Assembly (NCBI GenBank): GCA_900316525.1
Contig: ONDF01000006.1
Span: 35,033-99,032 of the forward strand
Direction: 5' to 3'
From: an uncultured Bacteroidales bacterium
Lineage (GTDB): Bacteria > Bacteroidota > Bacteroidia > Bacteroidales > UBA932
DNA length: 64,000 bases
Shown here: positions 55,359 through 62,232 of the stretch, piece by piece
Layout: every line of letters starts with the position of its first letter
Numbering within the stretch: the stretch's first letter is position 1
The notes under the pieces: generated by a model
Told to the model about the DNA's origin: nothing
Databases searched by the model: none
The model's input: only the letters and a program-made list of their open reading frames with translations
Translations under genes and position numbers: made by a program

Positions 55359-55440
55359 GCGGGTGTGTTGGAATTGGTAGACAACCCAGACTTAGGATCT
55401 GGTGGCGCAAGCCGTGGGGGTTCGAGTCCCCCCACCCGTA
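55359..55440 (+). tRNA. tRNA-Leu(UAG)
   Basis: 82 bases. Acceptor GCGGGTG pairs with CACCCGT (a G-U pair at 1-72) with discriminator A. The anticodon stem CCAGA/TCTGG encloses CTTAGGA, anticodon TAG. A long variable arm (TGGCGCAAGCCG) marks a class II tRNA. T arm GGGGG-TTCGAGT-CCCCC. No CCA is encoded. The 3' end is the point where the low-GC repeat-rich region begins. Confidence 0.95.
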
Positions 55441-55477
55441 CGAAACCCTGCCCGGCCTTTGCAGCCGGGCGGTTTCG
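55441..55477 (+). terminator. Hairpin after tRNA-Leu
   Basis: CGAAACC-ct-GCCCGGC pairs with GCCGGGC-GGTTTCG around CTTTGCA. No T-run follows, but position fits a tRNA terminator. It is nested in a larger inverted repeat running from the T arm (about 55424) to about 55496, whose right arm copies the tRNA 3' end in reverse (ACGGGCGGGGGGACTC). Confidence 0.7.
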
Positions 55478-55486
55478 TACACGGGC

Positions 55487-55622
55487 GGGGGGACTCCGTC
55501 TGTTCACCGTTACCCCCTCCCTAAATCCCTCCCCTCGGGGGAGGGACTCGGCGGCAGAAGCCGCCGTTCGCCTGATGGCGAAGTCGCTTCGCTCCGAAGA
55601 TACTTCGATTCAAGGTTCGTGC
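55487..55622. repeat. GC-rich repeat module, copy A; no gene from 55441 to 55915
   Basis: This 136-base stretch is nearly repeated at 57669-57803, and its first 30 bases at 59209. It contains three nested palindromes, including TCCCTCCCCTCGGGGGAGGGA and GGCGGCAGAAGCCGCC. It looks like a miniature, non-coding repeat. The rest of 55623-55915 is AT-richer with no convincing gene and carries the shared elements at 55805 and 55837. Confidence 0.8.
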
Positions 55623-55804
55623 AGTGCGAGGGCCGTGTTTTCCCGTTTCTCTCACAGGTTCGGAACCGAGCACCTTGCAACACCTTATCTATCAATTAAT
55701 TACAAAACAACAGGTGCCAAGCCTCCGGTTTTTCCAAGGGGCCTGGAACCATACTATCTCTATTGTGCTGATAATCAGAAAGATACAGGAAGAGTGGCTC
55801 CAAC

Positions 55805-55828
55805 CCTCTGGTAAACCTATTTCAGGAC
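55805..55828. repeat. 24-base exact repeat (copy 1)
   Basis: Identical to 57988-58011. On the minus strand it begins GTCCTGAAATAGGTTTACC. It ends both module A and module B, and could be the end of a decayed insertion element. Confidence 0.7.
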
Positions 55829-55836
55829 TAGTCATT

Positions 55837-55905
55837 CTGTGAGTATTCCGATGCAAAACCCCGGCAATCATCCAAGATTGTCGGGGTTTGTGTCATGCCG
55901 ATGAA
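55837..55905 (-). terminator. Repeated terminator hairpin after the LRR gene
   Basis: Stem AAACCCCGGCAATC (55856-55869) with GATTGTCGGGGTTT (55876-55889), one wobble pair. A 69-base block here matches 60137-60205 with about six differences. Both copies sit just after the stop of a minus-strand gene, so they probably terminate those genes. Confidence 0.75.
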
Positions 55906-55915
55906 GTCGGGACGC

Positions 55916-57394
55916 CTAGTCAACCTTTACTGTTCTCGTGGTCACCGTCTCTCCATTCCAAGTCCAAGATGACGACAGGTATACCATCATGTTATAGTTA
56001 CTCACATCACCTTTGATAAAGACGGTGAAGACTCCGTCTTTCCCGGGATTCCCCTCATAGGTCAACAACTGCCAGCGAATGGAGTTAGGGAGGATGCCCA
56101 GACTGGTCAACAGATTGTTCCGGCATTTCAGCTCATAGAGTTCCGAAGTATTTTCGATAACCAGTTCCTCCAGCAGGTTATCCTGGCACGTCACATCCCA
56201 GGGAGCGCTTTCCGCCGTGATGGTGAGCCGGCTGAGGCGGTTATCGCTGCAATCGACATCCCTGATGACCGGGGAATTGACGGTCAATTCTCCTTCGATC
56301 CGGCAGGAAGAACAGAGCAGATACATCAACTGTGACTGTCTCTCAGGTAGAATCAAGCTATGCAGATCCGGGTTTGAATAGCAGTCCAACCAACCGGGGT
56401 CAATATGGGAGACATCCAATTCCTTCAAGTGACAACGGTCGCAATTGATCGTCCACAGGGCGGCAGCGTTGGAGAGATCGATTCTTTCGATCTCGCTCTC
56501 TCCGCAGGTGAGAATCTCCAGGCTCGGCCCCACGACCAGTTCCTTCAAAGGAGTGCATGCAGCACAGAAAGTGGTGAGCCGGGATGAGGAAATGTCGATG
56601 GAACGGATCGGATTCCCGGAAATATCCAGTTCCTCCAGGCTCCGGAAGGCATCCGGATCAAATTCAGAGAACTCATTGTAACGACAGACGAGTTTCTTCA
56701 ACGACGGGAAGAGGGCCGGATCCAGTTCCTTCAACTGGTTGGTGTTACAGATCAGCACTTGCAGACTGGGCATCGGGGTCGTAAAAACGGAAAGATCACA
56801 ATTCGAGCAATTCAGTTCCTCCAGCCGCTCGAAGAAAGCCAGGTCCGCCATGAAGTCGAAGGTCTGTCCGGACAAATCCAACTTCTTGATATTCAAAACA
56901 TCCGAATAGTACACCTTTCCAACGTCCCTATCCAAAGCCTGATGAACCAGATGCCGACTCATGATGAACTCCCAGAAGGCCGGGGAGAACAAGTCCGACA
57001 TCTCCCGATTCAGTTTTCCATGCTGGCTGATAGGAACTGTGTGATAGAGATTCTCTTCCAACACAAACACCACCGATCCCTTCCGGTCATACCCCTGCGA
57101 CTCATCGACAACGACCGTCAGTTGCACAGGACCACTCTCCCCTTCCGTCCGGTCAAAATGAATCCACCCGTTCCCTGCACCAACCCCATAGTTTGCAACC
57201 ACTTTCCAAGGGGCATTGCTGTCGACCTCAATGGAGATAATACCTCCCGTATAGTCCGTCTCGATACTGTCGATATCTGTCCTCATGGTCGGGTCCTTCT
57301 TGCAGGACAAGATAACCAAGACGACAAACAGACAACCCAGCATCCGTCGGAATGCGTTTCCAGGGGAACAAATGATGAAAGGATGCCTGCTCAT
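55916..57394 (-). CDS. Lipoprotein with BACON-like domain and leucine-rich repeats
   Basis: 492 residues. The first 30 residues end in a lipobox (CLFVVLVILSC); a start at 57343 would give a more usual signal length. Residues about 35-130 resemble a BACON domain (GGIISIEVDSNAPWKVVANY). Residues about 165-440 are leucine-rich repeats of the short Bacteroidetes type, with units like LEELNCSNCDLSVF, LKKLVCRYNEFSEF and LEELDISGNPIRSID. The C-terminus (SSSWTWNGETVTTRTVKVD) is beta-like. It is probably a surface adhesion or binding protein. GC is clearly lower than genes left of 55 kb, and it is flanked by repeat modules, so it looks acquired. Confidence 0.8.
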   Translation of the reverse strand: MSRHPFIICSPGNAFRRMLGCLFVVLVILSCKKDPTMRTDIDSIETDYTGGIISIEVDSNAPWKVVANYGVGAGNGWIHFDRTEGESGPVQLTVVVDESQGYDRKGSVVFVLEENLYHTVPISQHGKLNREMSDLFSPAFWEFIMSRHLVHQALDRDVGKVYYSDVLNIKKLDLSGQTFDFMADLAFFERLEELNCSNCDLSVFTTPMPSLQVLICNTNQLKELDPALFPSLKKLVCRYNEFSEFDPDAFRSLEELDISGNPIRSIDISSSRLTTFCAACTPLKELVVGPSLEILTCGESEIERIDLSNAAALWTINCDRCHLKELDVSHIDPGWLDCYSNPDLHSLILPERQSQLMYLLCSSCRIEGELTVNSPVIRDVDCSDNRLSRLTITAESAPWDVTCQDNLLEELVIENTSELYELKCRNNLLTSLGILPNSIRWQLLTYEGNPGKDGVFTVFIKGDVSNYNMMVYLSSSWTWNGETVTTRTVKVD

Positions 57395-57411
57395 AGATAA
57401 CTCAACTATTG

Positions 57412-57419
57412 CAAAGATA
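57412..57419 (-). promoter_or_regulatory. -7 box of the LRR lipoprotein gene
   Basis: TATCTTTG on the minus strand, 17 bases before ATG 57394. Confidence 0.65.
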
Positions 57420-57506
57420 ATGATTTTCCGAAATAAGACCTCCTTTCCCTTGAGGGATAAAGAGATAGCTTGGTGAATTAACTGTATCGTGCCAGGGAAT
57501 GCGAGT

Positions 57507-57536
57507 TCAAAAAATCTTAGAGTCCGGCATCTTTAG
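57507..57536. repeat. 30-base repeat (copy 1)
   Basis: Matches 63871-63900 at 26 of 30 positions (core ATCTTAG, GTCCGGC). Both copies lie upstream of the 5' end of a minus-strand gene or operon. Confidence 0.65.
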
Positions 57537-57595
57537 TTAATCCATTATCTGCCTGAATACCAAATAGATACACCTCCCGAAAATCATCAAAATTG

Positions 57596-57660
57596 GTTAG
57601 ATATAAGTTAACGACCCCGTACACGCGAATAGCCCGGCCTTGACGGCCGGGTTTTCGCGT
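57596..57660. repeat. Core repeat with hairpin, copy B
   Basis: The 27-base core 57596-57622 (starting GTTAGATATAAGTTAACG, ending CCCCGTAC) is identical at 59135-59161 and 60055-60081. It runs into a hairpin, ACGCGAA..CCCGGCC-ttgac-GGCCGGG..TTCGCGT, shared with copy C and similar to the tRNA-Leu terminator. Confidence 0.85.
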
Positions 57661-57668
57661 TCGGGTAT

Positions 57669-57803
57669 GGGGGGACTCCGTCTGTTCACCGTTACCCCTC
57701 CCCTAAATCCCCTCCCTCGGGGAGGGGACTCGGCGGCAGAAGCCGCCGTTCGCCTGCAGGCTCAGTCGCTGCGCTCCGAAGATGCTTCGATTCAGTGTTC
57801 GTG
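57669..57803. repeat. GC-rich repeat module, copy B
   Basis: Near copy of 55487-55622, starting GGGGGGACTCCGTCTGTTCA and ending near GTTCGTGC. Same nested palindromes with compensated differences. Confidence 0.8.
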
Positions 57804-57987
57804 CTATGCCAAGGCTGTGTTATTCGTGCTTTTCACTGGGGTCTGCAGATAATGGCTTTATAATTCATTGATTGACTGTATATTACAATTATTCAATCCT
57901 CAGACCCATCTTTTTTCTGGCAGGTCTGCGGATATGCATTTTTGAATCGTTTGGTTATCAGTTAGTTACAATTCGACCATCCGCAAA

Positions 57988-58011
57988 CCTCTGGTAAACC
58001 TATTTCAGGAC
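57988..58011. repeat. 24-base exact repeat (copy 2)
   Basis: Identical to 55805-55828. It lies 50 bases before the gene at 58062. Confidence 0.7.
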
Positions 58012-58061
58012 AAGGGCGGAACGGTATTTGAAGCAATTGGAGTGTTTCATTCTCATTTAGC

Positions 58062-59084
58062 ATGATTCGTCGTGTCATAACAGCGGTTTTGCTCTTTCCT
58101 TTGGTCAACGTCATTTGTCATGGGCAAGTAAATGACAGTATCCCACCGCCGCCACCAATACCCCAAATCGACACTAACAACATCTTTAATCGAACTTCCT
58201 TCGGCGGCTGGGGGAAAGCTCCTCAAGGTTGGAAAAGACAACAACGGATATTAAGGGAGTCTACTGATTCGGATTTGGATTCCCTGGCCCGTTATGCAAC
58301 TTACCCTGCCGAGCGTGTATTTGCGTTCTATTCTTTGGCCGAAAAGAAGAGCGAACGCTGTTACAGCATCCTTTTGGACAGGTTGACTGATAAGGATTTG
58401 TTTTGGTACTGGTGGGTTGATCAGGGATGGCAAGAGACTGTCGGAGATTTCATGCTTAGTACTATTTGGCAGTACGATGGACTCTATACCACCGAGCAGA
58501 TTCACACCATTGACAGTCTTACCGTTTTCGGGTCCGGCATGGAGCATCTGGACAAGTATCGTTCTGCTTTGCGGCTATCTGGAACCGAAGGCCTCTATGA
58601 TCGGGTTCGGGAGTTCTATCTCAATGGCGAATCGCAGGATCTGGAAATCCTGGCGACCTATCGGAAGCCAGAAGATATCCCGCTTATACTTGAAGCACTC
58701 CGGGAGTATGATTTCTATGATCCCTGGTCAAACAAAAGGAGCAGGACTATAGAAGGACTTGACGCTGTCTTGAAATGGCCGGACGACATTTTCATTCCAG
58801 TGCTCGAAGAGATACGGGATTATGAACTCATGCGTGGGTCTCCCAACCATTATCGAGTCGAAAGGCTTTTCAAGATTGCGATGACCTACAATAACGAATG
58901 GTCCTACGATTTCATCAAATATTGTTTCAAGGATAAAGAAATCAAGGGCTTCTATGTTTTTCCAACCAGCTTGTATGAGGCCTATTATGATGACGAAAAG
59001 GAAGCAAACGCACGCTTTCTCCCCCTGGTGCAAAAATACGGCGAAAAGCCGGACAATTGGGACGCCATGCACGAAATAGAATAG
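58062..59084 (+). CDS. Secreted protein of unknown function with helical repeats
   Basis: 340 residues with a signal peptide (MIRRVITAVLLFPLVNVICHG). After a Pro-rich linker (SIPPPPPIPQI) the protein looks all-helical and HEAT-like, with units such as SLARYATYPAERVFAFYSLA, LEILATYRKPEDIPLILEAL and GLDAVLKWPDDIFIPVLEEI. No catalytic motif is seen and no family is recognised. GC is low and codon use differs from the core genes. It sits alone between repeat copies B and C, in the same direction as the next gene. No clear promoter box was found upstream. It could be an accessory immunity or scaffold protein, but nothing proves it. Confidence 0.7.
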   Translation: MIRRVITAVLLFPLVNVICHGQVNDSIPPPPPIPQIDTNNIFNRTSFGGWGKAPQGWKRQQRILRESTDSDLDSLARYATYPAERVFAFYSLAEKKSERCYSILLDRLTDKDLFWYWWVDQGWQETVGDFMLSTIWQYDGLYTTEQIHTIDSLTVFGSGMEHLDKYRSALRLSGTEGLYDRVREFYLNGESQDLEILATYRKPEDIPLILEALREYDFYDPWSNKRSRTIEGLDAVLKWPDDIFIPVLEEIRDYELMRGSPNHYRVERLFKIAMTYNNEWSYDFIKYCFKDKEIKGFYVFPTSLYEAYYDDEKEANARFLPLVQKYGEKPDNWDAMHEIE

Positions 59085-59119
59085 TAACCAACTGGATACC
59101 AACTAGATAAATCCCCAAC

Positions 59120-59241
59120 AAGTCATCCCAAAAAGTTAGATATAAGTTAACGACCCCGTACACGCGAAACATCCCGGCCTTGACGGCCGGGTTTTCGCGT
59201 TCGAGTATGGGGGGACTCCGTCTGTTCACATTACCCCCTCC
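59120..59241. repeat. Core repeat with hairpin, copy C
   Basis: Core at 59135-59161; the preceding 15 bases also match copy D. Hairpin 59162-59200, then about 30 bases of the GC-rich module (from 59209) before the similarity breaks off. Confidence 0.85.
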
Positions 59242-59401
59242 TTCAGTGCTCGTACAGGTCCATCATCTGGACCCTTACAAGCATTTTCGGCCATTTGCAC
59301 CGGTCCACGATTTGGACAAGCACATTAAGACGCGAAAAGAGTCTGCCTTTTTATCCAGTTGACTCTTGACATGACACAAAGGATACTTTGTAAAATCAGA
59401 A

Positions 59402-59432
59402 TTGGTTATTTACGATTTAAATCATACCTTTG
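59402..59432 (+). promoter_or_regulatory. Promoter of the 179-residue membrane protein
   Basis: TTG (59402-59404), 20-base spacer, TACCTTTG (59425-59432). The ATG at 59438 begins 5 bases after the -7 box, so the transcript is probably leaderless. Confidence 0.75.
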
Positions 59433-59437
59433 AACTG

Positions 59438-59977
59438 ATGGAAAACGAAGAAGTCGTATTCAAACACGAGAAGTTCACCTGGTATTCGCTGTGTCTGGCG
59501 ACTATCGGATGTCTTGTCGTCGGCCTGGTCTCGAATTCTGTCAAAGTCCTGTTGTTCGGCCTCCCCCTGCTTCTATACTTATGTATCCTGGAATACAAGC
59601 AATTAAATAGACGTCTCATCCTGAATAAAGATGGGTTTACCGATGAAAATGGATCTTTCTATGCCTGGAAGAGTATCGATCACTGCTATATCAAGGATGA
59701 CTATCATCGGTATCTCGTCATCATCTTCAAAGATAAAGATGAACCTAACATCAGTGCTTCGCTAAACAACTATTTCTTTAAGAATCGAGAACTGGAGGAT
59801 GCCGTTAACCGACTTGCCGGAAAGAGTCTTATTCGCTATACATATGAGGACAAGAAGGCGGAGAAAGAAGACAATAAAGCGGCCATACGACTACTACTCA
59901 AGTTCTTCCTCATCGTCATCGGTGTCCTGTTACTGATTGCATTGTTCTCCTTCTACTATTCTAGAATTGATAGATAG
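59438..59977 (+). CDS. Small membrane protein of unknown function
   Basis: 179 residues from ATG 59438; a longer frame start at 59402 lies inside the promoter. Two adjacent N-terminal membrane helices (WYSLCLATIGCLVVGLVSNS; VLLFGLPLLLYLCILEY), a soluble middle resembling a bacterial PH-like domain (LILNKDGFTDENGSFYAWKS, YLVIIFKDKDEP) and one C-terminal helix (FFLIVIGVLLLIALFSFYYS). No family recognised. Low GC. It is bounded by repeat copies C and D, which share 42 bases, so the gene and its promoter form a cassette-like unit of about 0.9 kb. Confidence 0.72.
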   Translation: MENEEVVFKHEKFTWYSLCLATIGCLVVGLVSNSVKVLLFGLPLLLYLCILEYKQLNRRLILNKDGFTDENGSFYAWKSIDHCYIKDDYHRYLVIIFKDKDEPNISASLNNYFFKNRELEDAVNRLAGKSLIRYTYEDKKAEKEDNKAAIRLLLKFFLIVIGVLLLIALFSFYYSRIDR

Positions 59978-60039
59978 CGGTATTACATATCCGTCCGATG
60001 CGACTTTCCGACTGAATACCTACCCTATAGACCTCAAAT

Positions 60040-60081
60040 AAGTCATCCAAAAAAGTTAGATATAAGTTAACGACCCCGTAC
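60040..60081. repeat. Core repeat, copy D
   Basis: 42 bases matching 59120-59161 with one difference. After CCCCGTAC the sequence diverges; no GC hairpin follows here. The copy lies 63 bases after the stop of the membrane protein gene. Confidence 0.85.
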
Positions 60082-60136
60082 GAGGCTATTAACTAATTGA
60101 TTTTCAGATATTTAGATTTCTGAGAAAAGTCGATTT

Positions 60137-60205
60137 CTGTGAGAATTCCGAAGCAAAACCCCGGCAATCATCCAAGACTGTCGGGGTTTGTGTTATGCCG
60201 ATAAA
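60137..60205 (-). terminator. Repeated terminator hairpin after the SPL gene
   Basis: Second copy of the block at 55837-55905. Stem 60156-60169 with 60176-60189. It lies 19 bases after the stop of the minus-strand radical SAM gene. Confidence 0.75.
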
Positions 60206-60223
60206 TCGAATTTGCAGAATCAA

Positions 60224-61126
60224 TCAGCAACAAGTCCTTGTCTGCCGTAACTGCTCTTTTCGCGCGGAGGGAATAATTTCTTCGTGGAAGAAGTAGTTGA
60301 CCACCACGGGCGGTTCCCCGTGTTTGGCACGCCGGCTGTCATCATTACGGACATAAGGCAGGCCTTCCTCAGCGCAGAAGCTGCGCATCCGGGCATCCAG
60401 ATCGCTCCAGAAAGTGCGGTCTTTTCGGGTGTAGATGTCGCGGTACAGGCCATCCAGTTCGGGATGGTTCAGGTGAATCCAGTCCAGGATGCGTCCCTTG
60501 TAATCTCCTCGCAGATTGAGGTTTTCAAGCCAGACAAGGTTGCAATAGTCCTTGGCTCGCAGAATAATCTCTTCCACATCCGTGATGCCCGGGAAAATGG
60601 GCGATATGAAGCAGGTCGTCTGCACCCCGGCATCATAGAATTGTCGCATCGCCTCCAGACGTCGTTCGATGCTGACGCCCCGGTCCATCTCTTTTCTGAA
60701 ATCTTCTTCCAGCGTATTGATGCTCCAGCTCACGCGGGCATTCGGGAAAGTCTTGATGAGGTCCAGGTCCCGAAGAACAAGGTCGCTCTTCGTTGATATG
60801 CTTACGCTGATGCCACTACCCTGGAGTTGTTCAAGAAGTGCACGGGTTCTTTTGTACTTGGCCTCACAGGGCTGGTAACAATCAGTCACAGAACCAAAGA
60901 AAGCCTCCTTCCCTGCATACTTTTTGGCGTTCTTGATCTCCGGCCACATCTTCACATCGACAAAAGATCCCCAAGGCTCCGGATGATTGGTAAAACGCTT
61001 CATGAACGAGGCATAGCAGTATTTACATGCGTGCGTGCATCCCACATAGGGGTTGACCGAGAAGTCGGCAACCGGCAGGTTGGACTTCGTCATCACGGCC
61101 TTGACTTCGATTTCTTGGATTGCCAT
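60224..61126 (-). CDS. SPL-family radical SAM protein
   Basis: 300 residues. The 4Fe-4S motif CTHACKYCY follows FSVNPYVGC at about residue 30, as in spore photoproduct lyase-like proteins (COG1533). Other blocks: GSVTDCYQPCEAKYKRTRAL, ISISTKSDLVLRDLDLIK-like strand, VSWSINTLEEDF and CFISPIFPGITDVEEI. The C-terminus ends in QTRTCC. Members outside spore formers have no assigned substrate. It is the last gene of a five-gene minus-strand operon, 14 bases after the TauE remnant. Function unknown; the presence of several Cys-rich neighbours suggests a metal- or thiol-related process, which is inference. Confidence 0.87.
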   Translation of the reverse strand: MAIQEIEVKAVMTKSNLPVADFSVNPYVGCTHACKYCYASFMKRFTNHPEPWGSFVDVKMWPEIKNAKKYAGKEAFFGSVTDCYQPCEAKYKRTRALLEQLQGSGISVSISTKSDLVLRDLDLIKTFPNARVSWSINTLEEDFRKEMDRGVSIERRLEAMRQFYDAGVQTTCFISPIFPGITDVEEIILRAKDYCNLVWLENLNLRGDYKGRILDWIHLNHPELDGLYRDIYTRKDRTFWSDLDARMRSFCAEEGLPYVRNDDSRRAKHGEPPVVVNYFFHEEIIPSARKEQLRQTRTCC

Positions 61127-61140
61127 GAAATCACGATTTA

Positions 61141-61851
61141 TCAGTGGATATTGGAGACGATCAGCCAGAGGCTGACGGCGATCATCACGCCTGCGACGAT
61201 CTTCTGATAGCGTTTCCGGTTGACATTACGGATACAGCGCATGGCGATGAAATTCCCGAGCATCATGGCGGCACCGATCGGCTCAGTTTGCCATAGACCA
61301 TCGCTTTGACAATGTGCATCACCGAGGCGGCAGTGGCTTCGCTTGCGATATAGCTTACCGGAGCAAGGTCCAGAGAAAGGAATACGGCACTGCTGAGCGG
61401 CCCGGAAATGCCCAGAAGGCCATTGATGAGCCCGGTCACGCCGCCACCGACAATCATGGTGCCCGGTTTGTGCGGAAGGGTCATCTTTCCCCGCAGTTTC
61501 AGGATGGCGAACACGATGAGAAAGACACAAAGGACAATGGTCATCGGCCCTTTCGGGAACTTGGCGCATCGGCCCTTTCGGGAACTTGGCGAAACCCAAC
61601 GCGCCCAGCGCCGTGAAAGGCACTGCCAGCAGCAGGAACTGCCCGGCAGCCTTCCAGTTGATCTGTTTCCAACCCATCCCGACCCGTGAAAGATTGCTCA
61701 CCAACTGAGCGATCGTGCTCACCGGAACAGCAACCTCGACTCCATAGAAGTAGGTGATGACAGGCAGCAATACCATGCCGCCTCCGAATCCGACCGATCC
61801 GGAGAGGAGACCTGCGACCAGGCCGACCAGAATGAGGATTACATAAGTCAT
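61141..61851 (-). pseudogene. TauE/SafE-family membrane permease, doubly frameshifted
   Basis: The N-terminal frame (MTYVILILVGLVAGLLSGSV, then GFGGGMVLLPVITYFYG) and C-terminal frame (AAMMLGNFIAMRCIRNVNRK) match the sulfite exporter TauE/SafE family, with the middle (KMTLPHKPGTMIVGGGVTGL, INGLLGISGPLSSAVFLSLD) in another frame. A 25-base tandem duplication at 61542-61591 causes the first shift; removing one copy joins KFPKGPM to TIVLCVFLIV smoothly. A second shift near 61283-61290 restores the frame, most simply loss of one base. The uninterrupted frame therefore has about 90 hydrophilic, scrambled residues in place of membrane helices. Its start overlaps the crcB stop (ATGA). Confidence 0.8.
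61542..61591. repeat. 25-base perfect tandem duplication in TauE/SafE
   Basis: Units 61542-61566 and 61567-61591 are identical (starting CATCGGCCCTTTCGGG). The extra 25 bases shift the reading frame of the permease. Confidence 0.95.
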
Positions 61852-62222
61852 CGGAAAATCCAGTATCCCAAGGAAACCAGGGAAATACCCGCCACGACAC
61901 TGATTCCGACGTAGCCGGCAAAACTCCAGAAATTGCCTCCCTGCAAGAGCATCAAAGCCTCCTTTGAGAAGGTTGAAAAGGTCGTAAATCCGCCACAGAG
62001 GCCGACCGTCAGGAAGATGGCCCAACTGCTGCCCTCGGTACCGTTCTTACCGAAGACGCCCCAGAGAAGGCCGATCAGGAAGCAACCCACGAGATTCACA
62101 GCCAATGTGGCCCAAGGGAATCCTTTGTTGAGCCCTTTCATGGCCCATGATACCAGATAACGTCCCGCGCCGCCCAAGAAACTGCCGGCACCCACCGCCA
62201 ATATGGTTTTCAACAAATCCAT
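61848..62222 (-). CDS. crcB: CrcB/Fluc fluoride channel
   Basis: 124 residues from ATG 62222 (an in-frame ATG at 62231 is equally possible). Four membrane helices with AVGAGSFLGGAGRYLVSW, ATLAVNLVGCFLIGLLWG and the signature GFTTFSTFSKEAL. Fluc channels are dual-topology dimers that release fluoride. No fluoride riboswitch fits in the 10-base gap upstream. It is translationally coupled to the TauE/SafE gene. Confidence 0.95.
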   Translation of the reverse strand: MDLLKTILAVGAGSFLGGAGRYLVSWAMKGLNKGFPWATLAVNLVGCFLIGLLWGVFGKNGTEGSSWAIFLTVGLCGGFTTFSTFSKEALMLLQGGNFWSFAGYVGISVVAGISLVSLGYWIFR

Positions 62223-62232
62223 AGATACCATT

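Larger units (their letters stand above)
57395..58061. other. 667-base non-coding interval with repeat modules
   Basis: No gene is supported here. In order it holds the LRR promoter, a 30-base repeat (57507), the core repeat with hairpin (57596-57660), the GC-rich module copy B (57669-57803), two imperfect AT-rich copies of about 70 bases starting at GTCTGCAGATA (57841) and GTCTGCGGATA (57925), and the 24-base repeat (57988). Confidence 0.75.
59085..59437. other. Intergenic interval with repeat copy C and small hairpins
   Basis: No gene supported. It holds repeat copy C (59120-59241), two short hairpins (GGTCCA-TCATC-TGGACC at 59257-59273; GTCCA-CGATT-TGGAC at 59303-59317) and the promoter of the next gene. 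Confidence 0.7.

Noticed and set aside
55281..55842. Open frames across tRNA-Leu and the region behind it
   Set aside because: They run through the tRNA, the hairpin and the GC-rich repeat and have no recognisable protein features.
59257..59317. Two small GGTCCA-type hairpins
   Set aside because: Stems of only 5-6 base pairs without conserved context; too weak to call a regulatory element.
57596..60081. CRISPR-like direct repeats
   Set aside because: The three 27-base cores are 0.9-1.5 kb apart with genes between them, and no cas genes are present.
55441..60205. Classical integron cassette array
   Set aside because: No integron integrase and no attC-type folded sites with simple and landing sequences are visible; one gene also faces the other way. 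Kept only as an analogy.
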